Source: JAUZQZ01 sp964624255
Lineage (GTDB): Bacteria; Pseudomonadota; Zetaproteobacteria; Mariprofundales; Mariprofundaceae
NCBI GenBank assembly: GCA_964624255.1
Contig: CAZUWV010000080.1
Location: 1-7,385 of the forward strand
Reading direction: 5' to 3'
DNA: 7,385 nt
In this document: in pieces, positions 1 through 6,113 of the stretch
How the letters are laid out: every line of letters starts with the position of its first letter
Numbering within the stretch: position 1 is the stretch's first letter
Notes under the pieces: model-generated
Told to the model about the DNA's origin: nothing
Seen by the model: the letters and a program-made list of their open reading frames with translations, nothing else
Databases searched by the model: none
Program-made: the position numbers and the translations under genes

Positions 1-109
1 CTCTTGCAATATACAGTTGGCATCTGACCTCTCCTGATGATCCTTGCGCAACAGACAAGAAGTAGACAAATTCTTTAGCCCCATTTCACTTATCCCCTAC
101 TTCAAATCC
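1..109 (-). pseudogene. Decayed four-helix-bundle (23S rRNA IVS / S23-type) protein fragment
   Basis: Reading the minus strand from position 85 to the window edge gives 28 open codons: NGAKEFVYFLSVAQG, then SSGEVRCQLYIAR. This matches the family pattern of KEF-x-x-FL-x-IA-x-GS, then a short E-x-R-x-QL-x-IA helix. Just upstream in the same frame is FEVGDK followed by TGA (88-86), where functional members usually read like IAEGD plus a few polar residues. The stop is therefore a nonsense change or marks a decayed upstream part. The N-terminal half (about 50 residues) is missing: homology ends near 110, and a repeat-bounded element begins at 131. The C-terminal half runs off the window. Such genes sit inside rRNA intervening sequences and also alone near surface-polysaccharide loci. 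Their function is not well established. The family call is recognition from memory of the conserved helix. Confidence 0.6.
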
Positions 110-130
110 CAACGCATCTGTCAGTTCGAA

Positions 131-224
131 CCTGGATTATCCATAAATTCTGCCATGCCCTTGCCTGTTTCCTTGTTTGCACCAAGTCCCTCGTCGATCG
201 TCCGTATGCGCGTTCATGGTCTCT
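131..224 (+). repeat. Left copy of a 94-bp inverted repeat flanking the gene block
   Basis: This stretch is the reverse complement of 7148-7241 with no gaps. By hand count 79 of 94 positions agree, and 14 of the 15 differences are transitions. The best-conserved part covers 191-213 (tcgtcgatcgtccgtatgcg and following bases). Identity stops abruptly after 224. The outer end, cctgga, points away from the enclosed genes. Confidence 0.85.
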
Positions 225-290
225 CTCCTCGGAATCCGCTGCAAACAAAGGCCCCTCGCCATCATCATAGTGATTCATGAATAATACAGA
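131..290. mobile_element. Possible MITE-like element with imperfect terminal inverted repeats
   Basis: The segment begins cctggattatccataaatt (131-149) and ends with a sequence whose reverse complement is tctgtattattcatgaatc (290-272). These ends match at 14 of 19 positions, as in a small non-autonomous element. The ATTATTCATG-like terminus resembles ends I associate with some IS1380-type elements, but that is from memory and unchecked. There is no transposase and no convincing target-site duplication (cgaa on the left, ctaa on the right). The first 94 bp recur inverted at 7148-7241 without the other terminus. It lies between the decayed four-helix-bundle fragment and the end of the SLBB gene. 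Confidence 0.35.
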
Positions 291-331
291 CTAACTCGTG
301 ATCTCCTCGTAAAAAGTCTAACGCTATAGGT

Positions 332-356
332 AAAAAAAAGAAAACGGCTTTTTTTT
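332..356. terminator. A/T-stem hairpin with T-run at the end of the SLBB gene
   Basis: Eight A plus G (332-340) pair perfectly with C plus eight T (348-356) around a 7-base loop. On the minus strand the second arm is a run of eight T directly after the SLBB stop codon, which itself overlaps the hairpin. The layout fits a rho-independent terminator for the leftward operon and could work in both directions. The stem is almost entirely A-T, so it would be weak. Confidence 0.4.
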
Positions 357-3300
357 ACAGCACCCCCACTGCCCTGAATGAGGCAATAGTCAAACCGATA
401 TTCGCCCCAACACGGCTCCAGTCCAGCAAGCTGTCCACAAGATGAAACTGCGCTAGTTCTTCGGGCACCACGATGGTATCGCCGGGATACACCCGTTTGC
501 GCCGCCAGGCGCTGTGATGCGCATCCACTTCGCCATCAGCGCGAATGATATAAATACGATCGGTATCGGCAAATTGCCCCGCACCTCCGGCCAAACTTAC
601 ATAATCATTCGGAGAGAAGCCATGGCGATAGAGCAGCGCAGCCTGATTGTACACCTGACCCAGCACCAGCACCTGATCTGGCCGTTGCGGAATCGATAAC
701 GTATCGCCATTACGAAGGCGCAGATCGAAATCGCTGTTCTTGAAATGCTTCATATCCGCCAAACGTATCACCAGGCGACCCGTAGCCTTGGCCTCGCGCA
801 TCTGTTTCAACAAGGCACGGGCTTGCTCCATATCCTGCTGCTGACGTTTCATGATGATAGGATCCTTGATATTGGAGATACTCGCGGCCTGACGGTTGAT
901 ATCGGCCTCCATCTGCTTGCTCAATTTAGCCAGGTTTTTCTGCTGCTCCTTGCGGATGGAGGTACGCGTAAATACCGCCGCTGGAAGATAGGCGCGAGAT
1001 GTAAAGCCGCCGACGCGCGCCAGCAACGAAGATAAACGCTCACCTTCCTCCACAGGGTAGACGCCGGGAAAACGCACCTGGCCCGTCACCGTCGCATGCT
1101 TAATTTTGCGCCAATTGGACAGTTTACGCACCATCAGCACATCGTAGGGCTTGAGTGGAATGTTAGCCGCCGTGTCGCCGCGCAGGGCTGCCGCTAAATC
1201 CACCTGAATATGCCGGGCCACCCGTCGCTCGTTATTTTTCACCGAATAACGGGTAATTTCCGCCTGTTGCATATAGGCGCGCTCGGTCACATTGCCAGCG
1301 GCGAACAGCAGATCAGTCAGCCGCATGCCTGCTGCCAACGTATATTTTCCCGGATGTTTCACCTCTCCGCTCGCGCTCACGTTGTAGCGCCTTTTAACCT
1401 CCCATATTGAATGAATCATCACGCGGTCGAGGTCGCGCAGCAGGGGATTGTCTTTCGCATTCCCCTTCAGCGCCTTGCCCACGTTAAAGGTAATCAGGCT
1501 CACTTCCTTGGTCTTCGAGTTTGTGCGGTAGATTTGAGCCTTTCCAATCAGGGCGTCACGCGTCACCCCGCCGGCGGCAAAGATCAGGTCGGATGCCCGC
1601 ATATTCACCGCCCTGACAAATCGCCCGGGTTTTTTCACATCTCCCTGTATGGTCACCAACTCACGATAGTGTTTTTCATAGATGGAATGCACCACCAGGC
1701 GATCCATGTCCCGCAGCAGCGGATTATCCTCACCCTTACCCGCCAGGGCGCGACGCAGGGAATAAGGAGTCACCGTCACATCCTTGTTCTTCGCATTCGT
1801 ACGATAGAGTTCCGCCTTATCCAGGTAGGCATCACGCAGCAAGCCGCCAGCCCCCATGATCAAGTCCACCAGATGCATGTTTTTCTTCAATGCATAGCCG
1901 CCCGGGCTTTGCACGCTGCCAACAATGGTTACTCTGGGCTGTTGACGAAAATGAGTCAGGTTGAACACATATACCTTGTCGTGCGGAGCAAGCCGGATAC
2001 GCTTCTTTCCGGCCAGCACCTCACTCAACGGCACATGCAGTATTTCCGGTGCGCGTTCGCGCACGCTTTCTCGTTCAATCAGCGCATACTTGAAATATGT
2101 TTCCGGCAGCAATGCATTATCATTTGGAATGAGATCGCGCAGATGCATGCCCTTATGCCATGCATACCTCCCCGGCCGCTTTACATTACCGAGAAGGAAC
2201 ACAGGGTTCTCCTCAAAATTCAGTACCGAATACACTTTGACGAGATCACCGTTGTGCAAACGCGTCTTGAGTCCGGCGCGCGTGAGCGGCACATCCAGCA
2301 CCTTGCGCGCCACGCCATTGGCGATGCGTTCGATCTGTACTTTTTTCCTGTAGGCCGTGGGGCGCAAACCGCCCGCCAGATGTAACACATCGGCCAGCGT
2401 CCGTTCATGCTTCAATTCGAAAATCGCCGGCCTCAGCACCTGGCCCGCCACGCCCACGGTTTTACCGATAGGCGGTACATAAACGACATCCTGCGGCAAC
2501 AAGCGTACATCGTGGCTGGTGTCGCCATGCAGGAGAAAATCATAGAGATCAAGGTGCGCCACCACCTTGCCCGCTCGCTTGAGTTGAATATTGCGCAGTG
2601 ATCCGGCTTTTTTAACGCCGCCTGAAACGAACAGCGCATTAGACAACGTGGACAGGCCGCTAACCACGTAAGAACCCGGTCGCGCCACCTCTCCCAAAGA
2701 AAAAACGCGGATGGAACGCAAATTTCCCATGGTAATACTGGCGGAGACGCCGATCATTTTCTGTTTGATCTGTTCGGCGATAAAGGCTTTGGCCTGGGAG
2801 AACCGCATGCGGGCCACGGTGAGCGGCCCGATATTCGGGAAGGCAATGGTGCCATCGCGGTCCACGGTCATGGAGAATTCGGAATTCTCCTTACCGAACA
2901 GTTGTACCTTGATTTCATCGCCGGGACCCAGCACATATTCCGGCGGTACGGGTACATCGGTGGCTGGTGCAAAGGTGGTGGGTACGCCAGCAAACAAATT
3001 ATAACCAAATTGCTTGATATGCGTATCCACCGCCATCGGCCTGGATTTACTGGTAAAATCAGCGAAGGCGCGCTGCAGTGTCGCCTTTTCGGCAGTCTTT
3101 GGAGATGAGCCCTTGCGCGTGGGCGGAGTAGACGTTAGTGCCGCAACAGCCGACGCTTCGCCCTGACCCGGTACATGCCCTCCGGCCATCGATTTCTCTA
3201 GTGCACCATTACCGGGAGTGCGGGGCTTAACCACCACGGGTGATGTCGTTGGAACCTTTGCCTGTTTCCGTACAGGCAACGCCACACCAGCCTGCTTGGC

Positions 3301-3465
3301 CAGCGCCGCCCGCTGTGCCGGACTAAGCTGCTTTAATTGTTCCAGCTGTGCCGGGGAAAGGGTAATAGCGGCGGCCATATCTGCCTGGACAAATCCGCAG
3401 GACAGTACAGTCACGATCATCATACACCAACGCAGCATTCCAGATTTTAACACTTTTTTCATCAT
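355..3465 (-). CDS. Polysaccharide export protein with Poly_export and about eight SLBB repeats
   Basis: Likely the outer-membrane/periplasmic conduit for exported polysaccharide (Wza/OPX superfamily, but 1036 aa versus about 380 for Wza). Numbering counts from an in-frame GTG at 3471; ATG at 3465 is preferred because AAAGGG lies 5 nt upstream. A signal peptide (about 3-30, VQA/DM) is followed by a Q/A-rich helix and a Pro/Thr-rich linker. The Poly_export domain (about 174-250) holds EYVLGPGDEIKVQLFG. SLBB-like units begin near 257, 340, 426, 516, 606, 697, 795 and 935, most showing G-x-V-x-x-PG-x-Y and AGG. The units at 516 and 606 are near-duplicates, each ending DNPLLRD-[ML]-DR. A charged coiled-coil insertion spans about 838-897. 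A C-terminal amphipathic segment (1012-1038) could be the membrane-spanning helix. No good lipobox is visible (VLSC at 22-25 is poor). It is last in the operon, 64 bp after wzi. Confidence 0.93.
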   Translation of the reverse strand: MMKKVLKSGMLRWCMMIVTVLSCGFVQADMAAAITLSPAQLEQLKQLSPAQRAALAKQAGVALPVRKQAKVPTTSPVVVKPRTPGNGALEKSMAGGHVPGQGEASAVAALTSTPPTRKGSSPKTAEKATLQRAFADFTSKSRPMAVDTHIKQFGYNLFAGVPTTFAPATDVPVPPEYVLGPGDEIKVQLFGKENSEFSMTVDRDGTIAFPNIGPLTVARMRFSQAKAFIAEQIKQKMIGVSASITMGNLRSIRVFSLGEVARPGSYVVSGLSTLSNALFVSGGVKKAGSLRNIQLKRAGKVVAHLDLYDFLLHGDTSHDVRLLPQDVVYVPPIGKTVGVAGQVLRPAIFELKHERTLADVLHLAGGLRPTAYRKKVQIERIANGVARKVLDVPLTRAGLKTRLHNGDLVKVYSVLNFEENPVFLLGNVKRPGRYAWHKGMHLRDLIPNDNALLPETYFKYALIERESVRERAPEILHVPLSEVLAGKKRIRLAPHDKVYVFNLTHFRQQPRVTIVGSVQSPGGYALKKNMHLVDLIMGAGGLLRDAYLDKAELYRTNAKNKDVTVTPYSLRRALAGKGEDNPLLRDMDRLVVHSIYEKHYRELVTIQGDVKKPGRFVRAVNMRASDLIFAAGGVTRDALIGKAQIYRTNSKTKEVSLITFNVGKALKGNAKDNPLLRDLDRVMIHSIWEVKRRYNVSASGEVKHPGKYTLAAGMRLTDLLFAAGNVTERAYMQQAEITRYSVKNNERRVARHIQVDLAAALRGDTAANIPLKPYDVLMVRKLSNWRKIKHATVTGQVRFPGVYPVEEGERLSSLLARVGGFTSRAYLPAAVFTRTSIRKEQQKNLAKLSKQMEADINRQAASISNIKDPIIMKRQQQDMEQARALLKQMREAKATGRLVIRLADMKHFKNSDFDLRLRNGDTLSIPQRPDQVLVLGQVYNQAALLYRHGFSPNDYVSLAGGAGQFADTDRIYIIRADGEVDAHHSAWRRKRVYPGDTIVVPEELAQFHLVDSLLDWSRVGANIGLTIASFRAVGVL

Positions 3466-3470
3466 AAACA

Positions 3471-3476
3471 CCCTTT
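3471..3476 (-). promoter_or_regulatory. Ribosome binding site deciding the SLBB gene start
   Basis: The minus strand reads TTTAAAGGGTGTTTATGATG. AAAGGG is a good Shine-Dalgarno core 5 nt before the ATG at 3465. The in-frame GTG at 3471 overlaps the core, so it is not a plausible start. Confidence 0.7.
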
Positions 3477-3519
3477 AAAACAAGTTACAAGTCCCACCAA
3501 CCTTCCTCTTTTGGCTTTC

Positions 3520-3540
3520 AACTTATAACTCAGAACGCCG
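3520..3540 (+). repeat. Degenerate heptad tract overlapping the wzi stop codon
   Basis: Three successive heptads read AACTTAT, AACTCAG, AACGCCG. This is the weakest of four similar tracts in the window (others at 5254-5281, 6093-6113 and 6996-7023). The wzi stop and the final Phe and Ala codons lie inside it, so part of the match may be coincidence. Confidence 0.4.
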
Positions 3541-5104
3541 TTTCCCATTGGACCTCCGTATGCAGCACCGTGTTAATGCTGTTAGCAACAAAGGCCAGAT
3601 TGTTCCTGTTTATTCCAAACCCAAACGTTACCTTGTTACTCCCGAACTGCTGGATAGTACGCAATTGCAGGCTCAAAACATTATCGGCGGGGATCTTTAC
3701 CGGGCCCGGATTGGAATTATCCTGGTTGGTTCGGATACTACGTAGCAAGGCCTCCCATGTGCCGCCGCGCGCGTCCACCACCGTTACGCCCAGCGATATA
3801 GCTCTCCCGTCGCCATCAATGGAATCACCGATGGCACGGTTGTAATAACGGTAGCCGTTGCGGAAGACGCTATGTTCATAGGCATCATTGAGCCGGTGAT
3901 AATCCCCGCTGAACAGGTTCGCCGTGGTGTAGGCGAACTCGGCATGCACCCGCCATGATGCGCCCGCATCACCCAGGGCCCCCCATGATTCAAGCCCAAA
4001 CAAGCCCAGATAAGCGGCGGGTAGGCGGTTTGATGCATCCTCGCCGATCAACTGTCCATAAAATGCATAGGGAAGATTGAATAGCGGCGAGACCCAGCGC
4101 ATATCGTAACCGGCCAATTGATTGCCCGGTTGATCTGCCGCTGTCACGCCAAGCTTACCCACATTATCGCTGCCTATCAGGGCACGTATAAACGTGCCCG
4201 GGCTATGGGGCCTGCCATGGCCACCCCATTGCATGGCCCGAGAAATTCCGATTTCCAGATTCGGTGTGGGCTTGAAACTAAAGCGCATGCCGGTCAATAG
4301 CCCGTGCGGCACGGTACGATTGCCCTCCAGAAGCCCCTGAAAAAAACGAAACTGCCACGGTCCCAGCCACTTCAGTACCGGCAGATCAATGGGCGTGGAG
4401 GCATTGCGCGTAATGGAGATGGCGGGGATAGGACGGGCGTTGGTGGACATAATCAGACTGCCATCCCAGCCTGGTCCCCACCAGCGACCCTGCCAGCCGA
4501 CGGAGAATATCCAGTTACCCAGGATGGCGCTCGCATAGGAGCCATCCGGGCGCCAGTGTCTACCATCCGGAGCTTTACGCACCACGGCCGTGCCTTCCAG
4601 ATGCACGGCCCAGTTATCCCCCATTATGGATGCCGTCGTCCCTACCTCCGCGGTAGTCCTCGGCGTATCGGTGAAGGTGCGAAAACGCACTGGTGAGGCA
4701 GCCGTGGCGAGACGGGTGGAAAACCGTGGGCGCTTGGAAAATTCGCGTTGTATACGTTGATGAACGCGCTGCCAGGAAGCCCTTATCGCCGAGCCATGTA
4801 CTTTTTTCTTATCCGCAAGCGCATTGGAGATATCACCCCAGGGAACCGGCCATGTCGTAAGCGGTATATTTAGCAGGCCTGAATCCGCCAGAAACTGCAA
4901 ATCATGGCGTAAACGTAAATCACCCGGCGCGGCAAACGGATCAGCCAGCGCGGAATGCGCCACAAAACACGCCCCCAACATGACAAGCATGAATCCATGC
5001 CTGGCCGTGTTGAAAAAGCGCCGGTTCGGTTCCGGCTTTGCCGGGTTGGAAACATATAAACCGTCATTGCGAACGCAGTGAAGCAATCTGTCATTCATGG
5101 GCAT
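3530..5104 (-). CDS. wzi: Wzi-family capsule/exopolysaccharide assembly outer-membrane protein
   Basis: Wzi proteins are outer-membrane beta-barrels that bind and retain capsular polysaccharide at the surface. The frame is 524 aa; the mature part (about 470 residues) fits the family (E. coli Wzi is about 480). A signal peptide is visible around residues 28-54, with cleavage SALA/DP. The family's N-terminal helical motif follows: LRLRHDLQFLADSGLLN, then TTWPVPWGDI (about 63-92). The rest is rich in alternating aromatic strands and ends VQWETAF; a C-terminal Phe is the classic outer-membrane insertion signal. The start is doubtful. ATG 5104 and ATG 5098 have no clear Shine-Dalgarno, and the first 15 or so codons are encoded by a TCATTGCGA-type repeat. 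Internal ATGs at residue 39 or 42 would leave a signal peptide without positive charge. It lies between the PAP2 and SLBB genes on the same strand. Confidence 0.9.
   Translation of the reverse strand: MPMNDRLLHCVRNDGLYVSNPAKPEPNRRFFNTARHGFMLVMLGACFVAHSALADPFAAPGDLRLRHDLQFLADSGLLNIPLTTWPVPWGDISNALADKKKVHGSAIRASWQRVHQRIQREFSKRPRFSTRLATAASPVRFRTFTDTPRTTAEVGTTASIMGDNWAVHLEGTAVVRKAPDGRHWRPDGSYASAILGNWIFSVGWQGRWWGPGWDGSLIMSTNARPIPAISITRNASTPIDLPVLKWLGPWQFRFFQGLLEGNRTVPHGLLTGMRFSFKPTPNLEIGISRAMQWGGHGRPHSPGTFIRALIGSDNVGKLGVTAADQPGNQLAGYDMRWVSPLFNLPYAFYGQLIGEDASNRLPAAYLGLFGLESWGALGDAGASWRVHAEFAYTTANLFSGDYHRLNDAYEHSVFRNGYRYYNRAIGDSIDGDGRAISLGVTVVDARGGTWEALLRSIRTNQDNSNPGPVKIPADNVLSLQLRTIQQFGSNKVTFGFGINRNNLAFVANSINTVLHTEVQWETAF
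5062..5089 (+). repeat. TCATTGCGA...GAAGCAATCT dispersed-repeat half site
   Basis: The plus strand carries cgtcattgcgaacgcag followed by tgaagcaatct. I recognise this as a repeat common in environmental proteobacterial genomes, giving the tell-tale HCERSEAI peptide when wrongly translated. A short hairpin, ccggc-ttt-gccgg, sits nearby at 5032-5044. The repeat lies inside the annotated 5' end of wzi and supplies its first codons. Confidence 0.7.
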
Positions 5105-5184
5105 GCCGTGAGATTTTAAGTTTTTCCATCACAACGCAACACGCACAACCTTTCCTCCTCAGTCATCATCACCCCCAACCTTTA

Positions 5185-5231
5185 GCCACGAATGACACGA
5201 ATTCCCACAAATTTTCCTTCTTTAATTCGTG
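5185..5231. repeat. CACGAATT-type short palindromic repeat
   Basis: The plus strand reads gccacgaatgacacgaatt (5185-5203). The inner CACGAATT (5196-5203) pairs perfectly with AATTCGTG at 5224-5231 across a 20-base spacer. It resembles GCCACGAAT...CACGAATT dispersed repeats of many environmental genomes, but the right arm is truncated here. It sits in the 188-bp gap between PAP2 and wzi; nothing else in the gap looks like a gene, and I see no convincing promoter. Confidence 0.6.
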
Positions 5232-5253
5232 CCTGCCGCCTTTGACTACTTTT

Positions 5254-5281
5254 AACCCAAAACCCTGAACCCTCAGAACCT
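5254..5281 (+). repeat. Degenerate heptad tract downstream of the PAP2 gene
   Basis: Four successive 7-base units read AACCCAA, AACCCTG, AACCCTC, AGAACCT. The 12-mer aacccaaaaccc at its start occurs again at 6996-7007, and in reverse complement at 6102-6113. The tract ends 11 bp from the PAP2 stop codon. Confidence 0.7.
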
Positions 5282-5292
5282 ATCACCGTAAT

Positions 5293-6060
5293 TCAAAACC
5301 TCGTCCCCCATTGCATGCCAGTGCCACCGGAGGTCAACATCGGCTGAAAACCACTGCCATCGCGGCGGGTCCCCACGAAACGTCCGATACTAAAGCCAAT
5401 CAGGGCAGCGGCTACCGTATCCGAAGCCCAGTGGCGTTTGTCCCGTATACGTGCAAACATGGTCACGCTGCCACCCAGCGCCGCTAAAGGCGCAGCCCAC
5501 CAGGGTACGTCCCTCTGCGCCGACAGCACGCCCACAACCGAAAAAGCCAGCGCTACATGACCAGATGGGAACGAGGTGCGCGCATCATTAAAGCTTCCGG
5601 GGTGAAACTGTCCATTATTGGTACCAGGCGCAAGAGGACGTTCCCTGCCCGTCGCTACCTTCAAAAATCCAGTGGCAAGCAGGCTAAAGGCCGCTGCCTC
5701 GGCATAGGTTCCTGCCATTTTCATGGCCTGATCATCACCGCCAAACAACCCTTGTGTACCATAAAAAAGGATAGCGCCCGCCGGGGCAGCAAAGGCCCAT
5801 ATATTACCGAGCTTCGCCGCGCCGGAAGCCCCCTTCCACTGCCGGTACAGCCTGTGATCCAGCAGCGACGAGGCTGCCGTCAACCCAATGCCCGTTTCGA
5901 ACCAGAACCAATCCGGTCCTTCCCATCCGAGCGGTGTCGTAGCCAGCGCCTTTGCATCACTGCCCCACTGCGTCAGCTCATCGCTCACTCCGGCGGCTCG
6001 CGCCGCGCCAGTCGTTATCATCATGGATAACAACAGTAGTAGAATCCCCACCCTAAACAT
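5293..6060 (-). CDS. Secreted/membrane PAP2-family lipid phosphatase
   Basis: PAP2 (type 2 phosphatidic acid phosphatase) enzymes remove phosphate from lipid phosphates, including undecaprenyl pyrophosphate. All three signature motifs are present: K-x6-RP (K134, R141, P142), PSGH (165-168; H168 the expected acid/base) and R204-x5-H210-x3-D214 (H210 the expected nucleophile). Ala203 replaces the usual Ser of the third motif. A signal peptide or N-terminal membrane segment covers 1-23 (GAARAAG), and further hydrophobic segments lie near 84-102, 121-133, 167-181, 186-202 and 214-229, so catalysis should be on the periplasmic side. At 255 aa the length is normal. The start is ATG 6060 with a weak GGGG upstream. 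Unusually, it ends GGTGMQWGTRF, like an outer-membrane C-terminal strand and like the neighbouring Wzi. It follows the lipid-kinase homologue by 37 bp. The substrate cannot be read from sequence. Confidence 0.92.
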   Translation of the reverse strand: MFRVGILLLLLSMMITTGAARAAGVSDELTQWGSDAKALATTPLGWEGPDWFWFETGIGLTAASSLLDHRLYRQWKGASGAAKLGNIWAFAAPAGAILFYGTQGLFGGDDQAMKMAGTYAEAAAFSLLATGFLKVATGRERPLAPGTNNGQFHPGSFNDARTSFPSGHVALAFSVVGVLSAQRDVPWWAAPLAALGGSVTMFARIRDKRHWASDTVAAALIGFSIGRFVGTRRDGSGFQPMLTSGGTGMQWGTRF

Positions 6061-6092
6061 AGCCCCGCATCATAGCGGTAAAGACATATAAA

Positions 6093-6113
6093 AACAGTTA
6101 TGGGTTTTGGGTT
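6093..6113 (-). repeat. Heptad tract encoding the C-terminus of the lipid-kinase homologue
   Basis: On the minus strand the units read AACCCAA, AACCCAT, AACTGTT. The first two encode the last residues TQNP and reach the TAA stop, so the tail was probably recruited from repeat DNA. It is opposite in orientation to the other three tracts. Confidence 0.6.

Noticed and set aside
44..280. 78-residue plus-strand frame near the left edge
   Set aside because: It runs antisense through the four-helix-bundle relic and through the repeat element, and resembles no protein.
1411..2385. 324-residue open frame on the plus strand
   Set aside because: It lies wholly antisense to the well-supported SLBB export gene, shows no recognisable domain, and its composition follows from the opposite codons.
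2876..2891. Palindrome gaattcggaattc within the SLBB gene
   Set aside because: It is a short chance repeat of two GAATTC sites inside coding sequence with no supporting context.
5105..5170. Possible promoter or short leader peptide (minus-strand ATG-ATG followed by GAGGAGGAAAGG) before wzi
   Set aside because: The -35/-10-like pieces had poor spacing and would place the transcript start at or beyond the ATG; the 17-codon leader has no support beyond chance.
5038..5268. 76-residue plus-strand frame with HCERSEAI
   Set aside because: HCERSEAI is the usual false translation of the TCATTGCGA repeat; the rest is low-complexity intergenic sequence antisense to the wzi start.
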